From contig NZ_NUPZ01000037.1 of assembly GCF_002584985.1 (NCBI RefSeq), positions 123,547 through 175,004 on the forward strand: DNA of 51,458 nucleotides. The letters run 5' to 3'. The notes under the pieces were generated by a model that searched no databases, was not told where the DNA came from, and worked only from the letters and a program-made list of their open reading frames with translations. Positions within the stretch are counted from its first letter, which is position 1; the number at the start of each line of letters is the position of its first letter. Shown here piece after piece: positions 16,029-24,030 of this stretch. The stretch comes from Bacillus sp. AFS029637 (GTDB lineage: Bacteria; Bacillota; Bacilli; Bacillales; Bacillaceae_G). The position numbers and the translations under genes are program-made.

Positions 16029-16559
16029 CTATTTATTTTTCTTTTCCTCAATTTTGGCTTGCGCCTCTTCAGCCTTATCTAATGCTTCTGAAACTTTTTT
16101 CTCTTTTTCTTTCACGTCATCTATACTATCTACAGCTTTAATAAGTTTATCGATTCCTGCTTCTTCTACCTTTTTCCTTTTTGCCACTCTTTCATTTACT
16201 TTCTCTTCCACATCTTTTGCTTTTTGAAGCATATCCTCGGCATTTGATGTCACAGCATTTTCAAGTGCAGCGTCTTTTTTCTTTTGTAACACTTCATTTG
16301 CAATGTCTTTCGCTTCTAAATACTTACCATCTTTTAATGCTGTTGCTCCGTGATCCATTATCTCGGCAACTTCTTTATATGATTTTGCTTCATTTCCTGC
16401 TTTCTCTTTCTCTTTCTCTGCTTTTTCAAACCACATTGCCGCATCACTATATTTTTCATTTTTCAATGATTGCATACCTGTTTCAATATACGTGTCATAA
16501 TTACTACATCCAGTCATTACAACTAACAGAAAAAGCATAACAAAACTTAATTTTTTCAT
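16029..16559 (-). CDS. Lys/Glu-rich coiled-coil lipoprotein
   Basis: A protein of about 176 residues with a lipoprotein signal peptide (MKKLSFVMLFLLVVMTGC). The mature chain begins with a TPR-like helix pair (YIETGMQSLKNEKYSDAAMWFEKAEKEK... HGATALKDGKYLEAKDIANEVLQKKK). The rest is a highly charged predicted coiled coil ending EEAQAKIEEKKNK. AGGAGAAAACATC lies upstream of the ATG at 16559, so an earlier in-frame start at 16589 is rejected. It would be anchored on the outer face of the membrane. No partner or function is evident. Confidence 0.85.
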   Translation of the reverse strand: MKKLSFVMLFLLVVMTGCSNYDTYIETGMQSLKNEKYSDAAMWFEKAEKEKEKAGNEAKSYKEVAEIMDHGATALKDGKYLEAKDIANEVLQKKKDAALENAVTSNAEDMLQKAKDVEEKVNERVAKRKKVEEAGIDKLIKAVDSIDDVKEKEKKVSEALDKAEEAQAKIEEKKNK

Positions 16560-16668
16560 GATGTTTTCTCCTTTTCTTTGCCTGCTCACTATACTGTAAC
16601 ATACATGAAAAAGAGTTTCAAAAACTAAAATACTAATTTAGTCATTTTTATATTGTTAAATTTTTCTT

Positions 16669-17937
16669 TTAGGCCGGCACATTCACTTGTTTTTTCGCCA
16701 TATGCTGCTTTACTCCAACTAATACAACTAACAATAAGCCTCCGCCCAATGTCATCATAACGATGCTAGTTGGCAACATATCTAATAATAATCCATATAC
16801 AATCATGCCAAGCGGCGCGATTGCAGTAGCGATTGTTTCAAGTAGGCCGAATACACGCCCTATATAGTTTGGATCTGTCGTCTTTTGCATATGCACTTGC
16901 ATCGGGATATTTACAACCATCATTGATATACCAGTTAAAATCATAAAAGTGATATAGTAAATAAAACTTGCTACTTTCGGAATGGTAACTAACAATGGAA
17001 AGACTGTACATAAACTCAAGCCCGCAAATAAAAACAGCCCAATATAAACAGAGCGAAACGGATTATTCACTTCTTTACGTACTGATAAAACGATTGCACC
17101 AATTAGCATCCCAACTGCTAACATTCCCTCTACAACACCGAGTTGTTTCGAGGATAAATGCAAATTTTGAATAATAATATATGGAAGTGAAACGAAAAGT
17201 GCACTCGCAAAAAAGTTTACCCATAATGCAATTTTCATTAAACCATATATTTCATGCTGTCGTTTTATATATGAAAAACCTTCTTTTATACTCGTCAAGA
17301 AATGCTCTTTACTTTCGGCCAATTCTTTTTTATATAAATCAAATATGATAAATAATTGTATAATAACTGCTAAAAAGAATGTAATACTATTTAACAGGAA
17401 GAAAGATTTAATTGAAAAGAAACCAAATACAACTCCACCAATAATCGGCGCTAAAATATTCGATAAAGATGCTGCCGTCTGGTTCAAAGCACTCGCCTTT
17501 TGAATACGCTCCTCATCTACTAAATTAGGAATAGACGAAGTTAATGCTACAGAATAAAAACTTGCACAAATTGATAATAATGCTGCTGAAACATAAATAA
17601 ACAGAAGTGACGGCCCAAAAGTAGTCGCAAGAATAAACATAATAAGCATCGTTAAACTACTTAATAAATCTGTGCCAATGACAAGCCATTTTCGATTGAC
17701 GCGGTCAGCTACAGCACCTGCAATCGGTCCACAAATCATTCTTGGTATTGATCCGCAAATAAGTGTAGTTGCAAATCCCATCCCTGAACCAGTTGTCTTT
17801 AATACGTATAACCCCATTGCAAACGTATAAATACCCGCCCCTAACAAAGACGTCATTTTTCCAATCATCATTAAAATAATATTTCTCGTTGCTACCTTCA
17901 TTTTCGAATCATTTTGACCTATACTTACATCCCCCAT
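16669..17937 (-). CDS. MFS efflux transporter
   Basis: A 422-residue major facilitator with about twelve membrane segments. Family marks include the loop 2-3 motif AGAVADRVNRKWLVIGTDLL near residue 80 and TM segments rich in Gly/Ala. It most resembles enterobactin-exporter/macrolide-type MFS pumps of the drug:H+ antiporter group; the substrate is unknown. It is divergently transcribed from the XRE-TPR regulator across 119 bases containing two near-identical 21-bp repeats. I infer that the regulator controls it. The ATG is preceded by a GGGGGAGAG site. Confidence 0.9.
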   Translation of the reverse strand: MGDVSIGQNDSKMKVATRNIILMMIGKMTSLLGAGIYTFAMGLYVLKTTGSGMGFATTLICGSIPRMICGPIAGAVADRVNRKWLVIGTDLLSSLTMLIMFILATTFGPSLLFIYVSAALLSICASFYSVALTSSIPNLVDEERIQKASALNQTAASLSNILAPIIGGVVFGFFSIKSFFLLNSITFFLAVIIQLFIIFDLYKKELAESKEHFLTSIKEGFSYIKRQHEIYGLMKIALWVNFFASALFVSLPYIIIQNLHLSSKQLGVVEGMLAVGMLIGAIVLSVRKEVNNPFRSVYIGLFLFAGLSLCTVFPLLVTIPKVASFIYYITFMILTGISMMVVNIPMQVHMQKTTDPNYIGRVFGLLETIATAIAPLGMIVYGLLLDMLPTSIVMMTLGGGLLLVVLVGVKQHMAKKQVNVPA

Positions 17938-17956
17938 AATGACACTCTCCCCCTAA

Positions 17957-17977
17957 AAGTTAAATTGTGTTAAACTT
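17957..17977. promoter_or_regulatory. Operator-like 21-bp repeat, copy 1
   Basis: The repeat begins AAGTTAAATTGT and ends TTAAACTT. It is an imperfect dyad and matches copy 2 at 18 of 21 positions. It lies 20 bases before the MFS start codon. Confidence 0.65.
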
Positions 17978-18011
17978 ATTATATATTTAACTTTCCAATT
18001 TTTACAACAAA

Positions 18012-18032
18012 AAGTTTAATTGTATTTAACTT
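18012..18032. promoter_or_regulatory. Operator-like 21-bp repeat, copy 2
   Basis: The repeat begins AAGTTTAATTGT and ends TTTAACTT, with its centre 55 bases from copy 1. It lies 25 bases before the XRE regulator start, so a bound protein would affect both divergent genes. Confidence 0.65.
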
Positions 18033-18056
18033 TTTTAACTATAAAGGAGCAATAAT

Positions 18057-19271
18057 ATGGAAACTCTCGGCGAAAAAATTAAAGCATTACGAAAAGAAAA
18101 AAAACTTACACAAACAGAACTAGCTGGCTCAGAACTGACAAAAAGTATGTTAAGTCAAATTGAGAATGGAAAAGCTACACCCTCCATGAAAACATTACAA
18201 TATATCGCTGAAAAACTTGGGTGCGAAACGAGTTTTTTACTAGAAGATGATGATGTAGAAATTGTAGAACTGATTCAACAAATGGAACAACTCATAAAAG
18301 CAAATAATTGTGATAAAGTATATAACACTTTACTACCTATCGTTCAAAAAGAGCTACCTCTTACTTTAAATACGGCTCGTTTATATAAACAATTTGTAAC
18401 CGCTGCAGCTATAATGAAAGATTATAATATAGAATATTACGTTGAAAAGGCTACTTCTATTTTTGAAAAATATACTTTATACCGTGACAGTACGGAAACA
18501 AAATTAAAATTATCTTATACGATATTCACACGTAAAAAGTATGCTGAATGTTTACAACTTATAGCTAGTATCCGAAATGACTATGAAGAGAAACATTTAG
18601 AAATGGATCTTATCATACATATCGAGTTATGTTTATATGAAGCAATTATTTTACTTGCATGTGGTAATTATGAAAATTGTGAAAGAGTCATTTTAGATGC
18701 ACTTGCCTTTTCAAAAACACATCAAGTGTATTATAAAACAGATGAATTTTACCGCATATTATCTTATCAAAAAGTCATCACGGCTGATAAAGAACAATAT
18801 TTACACTACATAAAAAAATCTGAGCAATTTGCCATTTTCACAGAAGATACTTTATCTGCTGCGATTGTTGATATTTTAAAAGCGTACTACTACAATACAA
18901 TTACTAATGAATATACAATCGCATTAGAGCATCTAGAACAATTTCGAGAAAAACTAAAAGATGAACCACTTTTTCAAGATGACGGATTATATTATCTTGA
19001 AAAAGGAAAAGCTTTGTACGGTTTAAAACGTTACGAGGAAGCTTTGAAAACATTACAACGTGCTATCCTACCAGATTATATGAATCATCCACTTGATCAA
19101 GCGTGGCTTACAACAGCAGGGGCATATCGCGCTCTTTGTTACGTAAAACTTAATGATAAAAAAAGCGCTCTTGAAGAAATAACAGAAGCAAACCAATTCA
19201 TACAATCTTATCCCGATTCCATATTCTCTTCATTCATTAAAGAAACATTACAAATAATACAAAAACTTTAA
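18057..19271 (+). CDS. XRE-type HTH regulator with TPR domain
   Basis: A 404-residue regulator. An XRE helix-turn-helix occupies about residues 6-62 (KIKALRKEKKLTQTELAG... KSMLSQIENGKATPSMKTLQYIAEKLG). The rest consists of helical pairs of tetratricopeptide type, including CLYEAIILLACGNYENCERVILDA and LEKGKALYGLKRYEEALKTLQRAIL near residue 325. This layout is shared by the peptide-responsive RRNPP regulators and by many XRE-TPR relatives that sense other ligands. No signalling-peptide gene is seen adjacent: the next ORF downstream is sspH. The divergent MFS exporter is the likely target. AAAGGAGCAATAAT precedes the ATG. Confidence 0.9.
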   Translation: METLGEKIKALRKEKKLTQTELAGSELTKSMLSQIENGKATPSMKTLQYIAEKLGCETSFLLEDDDVEIVELIQQMEQLIKANNCDKVYNTLLPIVQKELPLTLNTARLYKQFVTAAAIMKDYNIEYYVEKATSIFEKYTLYRDSTETKLKLSYTIFTRKKYAECLQLIASIRNDYEEKHLEMDLIIHIELCLYEAIILLACGNYENCERVILDALAFSKTHQVYYKTDEFYRILSYQKVITADKEQYLHYIKKSEQFAIFTEDTLSAAIVDILKAYYYNTITNEYTIALEHLEQFREKLKDEPLFQDDGLYYLEKGKALYGLKRYEEALKTLQRAILPDYMNHPLDQAWLTTAGAYRALCYVKLNDKKSALEEITEANQFIQSYPDSIFSSFIKETLQIIQKL

Positions 19272-19337
19272 AAATGTCTCGAAATGGTATATTATCCCTC
19301 CTTTTTAGCAAAGATAATAATGATGGGAGGAATATAA

Positions 19338-19517
19338 ATGAATATAGAACGTGCAAAAGAGCTTTCTGTATCAGCAGAACATGCCAATGTCAGTTTTCAA
19401 GGTATGCCTGTTATGATTCAACACGTCGACGAAAGCAGCGAAACCGCCCGCATATATGAAGTTAAAAACCCAGGACGCGAATTAACGGTTCCAGTTAATA
19501 GCTTAGAGGAAATATAA
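19338..19517 (+). CDS. sspH: H-type small acid-soluble spore protein
   Basis: A 59-residue protein beginning MNIERAKELSVSAEHANVSF and ending GRELTVPVNSLEEI. This matches minor small acid-soluble spore protein H, a forespore-made component of the spore core. The length is the usual one. TGGGAGGAATATAA lies before the ATG. The gene is followed immediately by a strong terminator and so appears monocistronic. In B. subtilis sspH is transcribed in the forespore; I cannot confidently place the corresponding promoter here. Confidence 0.93.
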   Translation: MNIERAKELSVSAEHANVSFQGMPVMIQHVDESSETARIYEVKNPGRELTVPVNSLEEI

Positions 19518-19520
19518 GCA

Positions 19521-19557
19521 ATGCCACTTCAAATTTTTTGAAGTGGCATTTTTCTTT
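19521..19557 (+). terminator. Terminator of sspH
   Basis: A 13-bp perfect stem (ATGCCACTTCAAA with TTTGAAGTGGCAT) with a 3-base loop is followed by a T-rich run, starting three bases after the stop codon. Confidence 0.92.
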
Positions 19558-19641
19558 TTTCTATAAAGAAGCTCGTGCTTCTTTTCTTTTTATTTCGTGC
19601 TAAAATTCAAACTATAAAATGATTTTAAAGGGGACATTTGA

Positions 19642-19977
19642 ATGGAGAATACTTCACAAAAAAAGAAGCCTTATTATGCAGTTATATTCACTTCTAATTT
19701 ATCGACTGATACAACAGATTATAGTACCATTGCCGAAAAAATGGAGGAACTCGCAAAGCAGCAGCCTGGATTTTTAGGTGTAGACAGTGCACGAGATCAT
19801 TCGGGTCTCGGAATCACAATTTCTTATTGGGAATCACTTGAAGCAATTGACAATTGGAAACAGAATGCCTTACATAAAGAAGCGAAAAAAAGAGGCCGTG
19901 AGCAATGGTATGAAAACTTCCACCTGCGCATCTGCCTTGTTGAGAAAGAATTTAAGTTTCATAGAGGTACATTGTAA
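19642..19977 (+). CDS. Antibiotic biosynthesis monooxygenase (ABM) family protein
   Basis: A 111-residue ferredoxin-like dimeric alpha+beta barrel protein. It shows the typical run YYAVIFTSNLS, KMEELAKQQPGFLGVDSAR, ITISYWESLEAIDNWK and AKKRGREQWYENFHLRICLVE. Members act as cofactor-free monooxygenases or haem-binding proteins; which applies here is not clear. AAAGGGGACATTTGA precedes the ATG. It is the first gene of a three-gene operon, with two bases separating it from the hydrolase gene. Confidence 0.88.
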   Translation: MENTSQKKKPYYAVIFTSNLSTDTTDYSTIAEKMEELAKQQPGFLGVDSARDHSGLGITISYWESLEAIDNWKQNALHKEAKKRGREQWYENFHLRICLVEKEFKFHRGTL

Positions 19978-19979
19978 CT

Positions 19980-20573
19980 ATGAAGAAAAAATTAGCTCTC
20001 GTTGCTGTTCATGAAATATATGGTGTGAACGACCATATGCATCACGTTACCCACCACTTCACTTCATCTCATATCGATGTATTCTGTCCTAGTCTTTTAC
20101 AATCACAGCATGCTTTTCATTATAATGATGAAGAAAAAGCATATCAGTTTTTTATGAATCATATTGGATTTGATGATGGAAAAAAGCAAATTGAAGAATT
20201 CATTACTCGTCTTTCTAGTAGTTACACACACATTGGACTTATTGGCTTTAGCGCTGGAGCTACCATCTCATGGCTATGTAGTAACAATCCGAAAATAGAT
20301 TTTATTATCGGATGTTACGGTTCCCGTATACGTGACTATGTTCATGTTAAGCCTACATGCGCTACATTGCTTCTTTTCCCTGAAAAAGAAGCTAGCTTTT
20401 CAGTATCCTCTTTAATGAAAACATTAAAGAAACAAAATAACCCTTTAATAGAAATACAGCAACTGCATGGTGAGCATGGATTTCTAAATCCGTACTCGGA
20501 AAAGTATAACGAGCACTCTACAAACAAAGCATACAATTTAATAGATTCGTTTCTTACGCAAACAATACGATAA
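19980..20573 (+). CDS. Dienelactone-hydrolase-like alpha/beta hydrolase
   Basis: A 197-residue protein of the dienelactone hydrolase type. It starts KKKLALVAVHEIYGVNDHMHHV, with the characteristic oxyanion/Glu region. The nucleophile elbow is IGLIGFSAGATISW (G-F-S-A-G, Ser near residue 90), where classical dienelactone hydrolases have Cys. An acid lies in TLLLFPEKEASF and the His in HGEHGFLNPYSEKY near residue 165. It is the middle gene of a three-gene operon with an ABM protein and a small membrane protein. The substrate is unknown. Confidence 0.85.
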   Translation: MKKKLALVAVHEIYGVNDHMHHVTHHFTSSHIDVFCPSLLQSQHAFHYNDEEKAYQFFMNHIGFDDGKKQIEEFITRLSSSYTHIGLIGFSAGATISWLCSNNPKIDFIIGCYGSRIRDYVHVKPTCATLLLFPEKEASFSVSSLMKTLKKQNNPLIEIQQLHGEHGFLNPYSEKYNEHSTNKAYNLIDSFLTQTIR

Positions 20574-20584
20574 AGGAGTTTTTT

Positions 20585-20944
20585 ATGCAACTTACATTAC
20601 TTTCTCTCATATTCATTATCATTCCTTTTATTGCAGTACTATCTCTTATCTTTATATCAGTTAAAAAAGGGACATTTTTAAAACGTCCCTACTTACAATC
20701 TATTATCGTTTGCATTTTATTTTTTACAAATTGGATTTTATATTTAACAACTTTTTATTCGTTACTCCCCGAGAAGGTTAGTGCGTTCATCTTCTTACCC
20801 ATTTGGTTCTTCCTTTGTATTTTAGGATGTATCGTTTTCTGGCGTGAATGGAGAAATAATCGTGTGTTTTCGATATCCATTGGGTTTCTTTCCTTTATTA
20901 GTTTTCTATTTGGGTTATTGTTGTTAGTTCTTTCGGGGATGTAA
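20585..20944 (+). CDS. Small membrane protein, function unknown
   Basis: A 119-residue hydrophobic protein with about four membrane segments (LLSLIFIIIPFIAVLSLIFI, IVCILFFTNWILYLTTFY, IFLPIWFFLCILGCIVFW and SIGFLSFISFLFGLLLLVLS). I recognise no family. TAAAGGAGTTTTTT precedes the ATG, 11 bases after the hydrolase stop codon, so it closes the operon. A hairpin follows the stop codon. Confidence 0.75.
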   Translation: MQLTLLSLIFIIIPFIAVLSLIFISVKKGTFLKRPYLQSIIVCILFFTNWILYLTTFYSLLPEKVSAFIFLPIWFFLCILGCIVFWREWRNNRVFSISIGFLSFISFLFGLLLLVLSGM

Positions 20945-20982
20945 AAAAAGGAAGAAAAGTCCACTTTCAACTTTTCTTCCTT
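20943..20982 (-). terminator. Hairpin overlapping the end of the 20967-21137 gene
   Basis: A 13-bp perfect stem (AAGGAAGAAAAGT with ACTTTTCTTCCTT, 20948-20960 and 20970-20982) is followed on the minus strand by a T run. The stop codon of the small minus-strand gene lies in the loop. Confidence 0.75.
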
Positions 20983-21137
20983 CTATGTTTACCTTTAGAC
21001 TTCACTGTCACTGATTCACAAGGTGTATAATATATTTGAGGTGTCGCCTTATCAACAAACATCATAAACGTAATAAAGCCGATAATAAAAAAAATAAACA
21101 ACGTTAACAAAATTGCTCCTATCGTTAAAAGTATCAT
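20967..21137 (-). CDS. Small single-pass membrane protein
   Basis: A 56-residue ORF with a membrane helix at about 2-27 (ILLTIGAILLTLFIFFIIGF) and a basic C-terminal tail (KSKGKHRRKKS) that would stay in the cytoplasm. A GGGGTGGTG stretch close to the ATG may serve as a ribosome binding site, although the spacing is tight. The stop codon lies within its terminator loop. It converges on the 20585-20944 gene. There is no homologue I can name; coding status is likely but not certain. Confidence 0.55.
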   Translation of the reverse strand: MILLTIGAILLTLFIFFIIGFITFMMFVDKATPQIYYTPCESVTVKSKGKHRRKKS

Positions 21138-21199
21138 AACACCACCCCTATATCTTTCATGTTATTACACCTTTCGCTATTAAATGAGCTGAATCCTTT

Positions 21200-21511
21200 T
21201 TAGAAAAAGAAACGTAACAAAATAATCACAATCACGCCAGTTAATACTGTTCCTAATAGACTACGAGTATATATTGCAACAAGAAATGTCGGAATTGCCG
21301 CGATAAGATAATCCCACTGCGTCGTCTCATGCATAAATAAGACTTGTGCTAACAGTGCCGCTAATATCGCAATTGGTATGTAATTTAACCATTTTAAACC
21401 CCAATCTGGAATTTGTAGTTTGCTAAATACGAGAAGAGGTAATATGCGTGGCACGAGTGTGACAGCTCCTGCTGCTAGTAAAAGTAATAATACATCTAAT
21501 CTCATTTCCAT
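21200..21511 (-). CDS. azlD: AzlD-family branched-chain amino acid export subunit
   Basis: A 103-residue membrane protein with four hydrophobic segments and the AzlD-typical stretch TLVPRILPLLVFSK near residue 18 and LLAAIPTFLVAIYTRSLLGTV-like C-terminus. AzlD pairs with AzlC to export branched-chain amino acids or analogues. The ATG overlaps the azlC stop region by ten bases, giving coupled translation. It is the last gene of the TrmB-azlC-azlD operon. Confidence 0.88.
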   Translation of the reverse strand: MEMRLDVLLLLLAAGAVTLVPRILPLLVFSKLQIPDWGLKWLNYIPIAILAALLAQVLFMHETTQWDYLIAAIPTFLVAIYTRSLLGTVLTGVIVIILLRFFF

Positions 21512-22227
21512 TTTTCAATCACCATCCCAATCGTTGCAGCTACTAGTGTTGCAATAATAACTGCTATACTATCTGGCATAAATAGGTGTGAAACATATGC
21601 GATAATAATTGCTATAATTGCAACAGTTACATGAATTGCTAGTTTCGGTTTACTACTTATGAGCTGAAGAACAAATAATCCGATAAACATCGCTGGTAAT
21701 GCATAATCCATCCCGTACGTATGAGGGTCTGGTATCCACTCACCAAATAGGCCTCCAATAATAGTAGCAAGAATCCAATTTAAATACGCTGTTACATTTA
21801 GCCCGATCATCCATCTTTCGCCTACATATCCTTTTTGCGCTGCATGCTGCACTGCAACACCGAAAGTTTCATCTGTAATTTGTGAACCGATGACTAAGTT
21901 TTTAAATAGAGGAATTTTTGTAAAGTACGGTGCAAGTGCTGCACTCATTAAAAGGTGGCGTAAATTAACAAAAAAGACGGTGAAAATAATTGCGGAAGCA
22001 GGAGCACCTGCTGCATACATACCAGCTAATATAAACTGAGCAGAACCTGCATAAATTAAAGTGGACATAAAAGCAATTTCAATGATGGAGAAACCTGCTG
22101 TTTTCGCAATAACACCTGCTGCTATACCGATGCTCAAATAACCAAATACAGTTGGTAAACAATCTTTTACTCCTTGTTGAAATGTATCATCGCTCTGCAA
22201 AGCTACATGTGCCTGAGCTTTACTCAT
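21502..22227 (-). CDS. azlC: AzlC-family amino acid exporter subunit
   Basis: An inner-membrane protein of about 241 residues with several hydrophobic segments. Family marks are DCLPTVFGYLSIGIAAGVIAKTAGFS near the N-terminus and STLIYAGSAQFILAGMYAAGAP. AzlCD exports branched-chain amino acids, as shown through azaleucine resistance in B. subtilis. GGAGG lies nine bases before the ATG at 22227, so this is preferred over the ATG at 22236. The start overlaps the TrmB gene by eight bases. The upstream regulator in the same operon suggests local control. Confidence 0.9.
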   Translation of the reverse strand: MSKAQAHVALQSDDTFQQGVKDCLPTVFGYLSIGIAAGVIAKTAGFSIIEIAFMSTLIYAGSAQFILAGMYAAGAPASAIIFTVFFVNLRHLLMSAALAPYFTKIPLFKNLVIGSQITDETFGVAVQHAAQKGYVGERWMIGLNVTAYLNWILATIIGGLFGEWIPDPHTYGMDYALPAMFIGLFVLQLISSKPKLAIHVTVAIIAIIIAYVSHLFMPDSIAVIIATLVAATIGMVIEKWK

Positions 22228-23056
22228 CCTTATCATCCTCCATTCCTTCTAAAGTTCGTTTTCCTGTTACGACATGAACTAAATCTATATTTTCACGCCA
22301 TAACGTATCTAACTTATCAGCCCCAAATTCCTTCGTGATTTCTTCAACCATAATATCGTGCCGCACATACTCTGTAGCAACGAGAACTAATGCTGGGTCA
22401 TACGTTGTAACGGCCCATGAAGTGCTATCATTTGAGAAGTTCGCAATTAATACTTCTTCCCCGTCACGCGCGATTACAGTTAAATGACCACCCATTCTCT
22501 TTTCAACAACGTGGGGCGTCATATAATTATGGTGAAACGTCGCGCCTATTTTTGTATTGGGAGCGCCAAATAAGATTGAAAATATATGTACGCCTTCTTC
22601 TTCTTTCCGATGAATGAACGGCTCAATTTCATGCACTTGATCTTCCCATACAGAAATCCATAACTCTTCCTTTGCCCTATTAATTATATTGCATATTTCT
22701 TTTAAAACACGATCATTTGAGCGAATATGCGAAATTACATCTATTTGTCGCTCTTGTTCCAAACAATTTAATTTCTCATCTAAAAATTCAAAGGACTTCT
22801 CAAAATCTTTTCGCATTCGATTCATTAATTCCGTAGCTGGTACTGGGACATATTTCACAGGTTCTGACGGAACGATATGCACCGCTCCTTTATCCATTAA
22901 CTTACCAAGCACTTCGTAAATCATGGAACGAGGTACCCCTGTTTGTTTACTCACTTCATACCCTGTTACTGGGGAATGTTTTAAAAGTCCAATATATGCT
23001 TTACATTCGTACTGGGAAAAACCTAACTTTTGTAACTCCTTTATTATTTCATCCAT
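22220..23056 (-). CDS. TrmB-family transcriptional regulator
   Basis: A protein of about 278 residues. The N-terminal TrmB-type winged helix spans about 1-75 (LGFSQYECKAYIGLLKHSPVTGYEVSKQTGVPRSMIYEVLGKLMDKGAV). A coiled-coil linker follows (MRKDFEKSFEFLDEKLNCLEQE), and then a PLD-like effector domain (ELWISVWEDQVHEIEPFIHRKEEEGV). TrmB proteins usually sense sugars; here the operon partners are amino acid exporters, so the ligand may differ. GAGGTG six bases before the ATG at 23056 decides the start. An upstream GTG at 23065 is part of that same site. Confidence 0.9.
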   Translation of the reverse strand: MDEIIKELQKLGFSQYECKAYIGLLKHSPVTGYEVSKQTGVPRSMIYEVLGKLMDKGAVHIVPSEPVKYVPVPATELMNRMRKDFEKSFEFLDEKLNCLEQERQIDVISHIRSNDRVLKEICNIINRAKEELWISVWEDQVHEIEPFIHRKEEEGVHIFSILFGAPNTKIGATFHHNYMTPHVVEKRMGGHLTVIARDGEEVLIANFSNDSTSWAVTTYDPALVLVATEYVRHDIMVEEITKEFGADKLDTLWRENIDLVHVVTGKRTLEGMEDDKDE

Positions 23057-23184
23057 CTGTAACACCTCACATTCTATATAACTCTTATTTCAAAACGATA
23101 CATGTATATTAGTAGTTATTAGTATACCTACTAATATAAAAAAACAGACCTACAAAGTCAATTGATAATTCTGAAATTTCAAAA

Positions 23185-23213
23185 CAAAAAAAGACTTCCG
23201 CTAACGGGAGTCC
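23185..23213 (-). terminator. Terminator of the flagellar operon after flgG
   Basis: On the minus strand GACTCCCG-TTAG-CGGAAGTC forms an 8-bp stem with one mismatch, followed by seven Ts, just past the flgG stop codon. It marks the downstream end of the flagellar cluster. Confidence 0.8.
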
Positions 23214-23214
23214 T

Positions 23215-23988
23215 TTATCTCAATATTTCATTCGCTTCTTTTTCATAAATTTTATCAAATGAAGTCATAATGCGTTGTGACGCTTGGATCATTTTTTGAT
23301 TCGTCATAAGATCCGCTATCTCTTTCGTCATATCTACATTTGAATTTTCTAGCATATGATTTTTTACTATCCCTGTACCATTCGGTAAATCAGCAATATT
23401 TCCTTCAGCTAGTGTAAAGCTTTTATTTTCACGTTGCACAAGACGATTATTCGTTTCTGCATCTACTGTTTTCGTTTGCAAACGTGCAATATTATTCTGT
23501 GTTATTTCATCATACAATGTACCATCTGCTTGTACAGCGACCTTTGCGCCTTCTGGAATACGAATGCGCTCATTATTCTCTCCCATTACGAAAGCACCTG
23601 AAGATGTTTGTAAATACCGATCGCTATTTACTGTAAAACTACCATCTCTCGTTAAAAATGTTTCATCATTTTTAGATGTAACGAAAAATGATGATGTACC
23701 AGCTGCCCCGTCATCTAAAAAGAAATCTGTAGGGCTATTCGTAATTTGTATATTCCCTTGCGCTAAATTCACATGGGTCGCAGCTGGCACTACAGCATAA
23801 TCAACCTTACCGATATTTGTCGTAGATCCATCTCCGCTTCGATATGTATCTTGTACATCAAATACTTTAGAAGTCATATTTTCTGCTTTAAATCCTGTCG
23901 TTTGAGCATTTGCAACGTTATTCGAATGAACATTAATACGCTGCATGTAATTCATCATACCCATAGAACCTATATAAAGACCGTTCAT
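23215..23988 (-). CDS. flgG: Flagellar basal-body rod protein FlgG
   Basis: A 257-residue axial protein of the distal rod. The N-terminal rod/hook signature is MNGLYIGSMGMMNYMQRINVHSNNVANAQTTGFKAE, and the C-terminal helix VDMTKEIADLMTNQKMIQASQRIMTSFDKIYEKEANEI is also typical. It is separated from flhF by about 40 bases and is the last gene of the flagellar locus, followed by a terminator. Its position far from flgB/flgC, at the other end of the cluster, agrees with the B. cereus layout. The family also includes FlgF and hook-like proteins; the length favours a rod protein. Confidence 0.92.
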   Translation of the reverse strand: MNGLYIGSMGMMNYMQRINVHSNNVANAQTTGFKAENMTSKVFDVQDTYRSGDGSTTNIGKVDYAVVPAATHVNLAQGNIQITNSPTDFFLDDGAAGTSSFFVTSKNDETFLTRDGSFTVNSDRYLQTSSGAFVMGENNERIRIPEGAKVAVQADGTLYDEITQNNIARLQTKTVDAETNNRLVQRENKSFTLAEGNIADLPNGTGIVKNHMLENSNVDMTKEIADLMTNQKMIQASQRIMTSFDKIYEKEANEILR

Positions 23989-24030
23989 ACTCGTTTGAAT
24001 AAGGCAAGCACCTTATTCTTCACCTCTTTT

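Noticed and set aside
19521-19557. Regulatory hairpin after sspH
   Set aside because: Perfect stem with following T run is an ordinary terminator.
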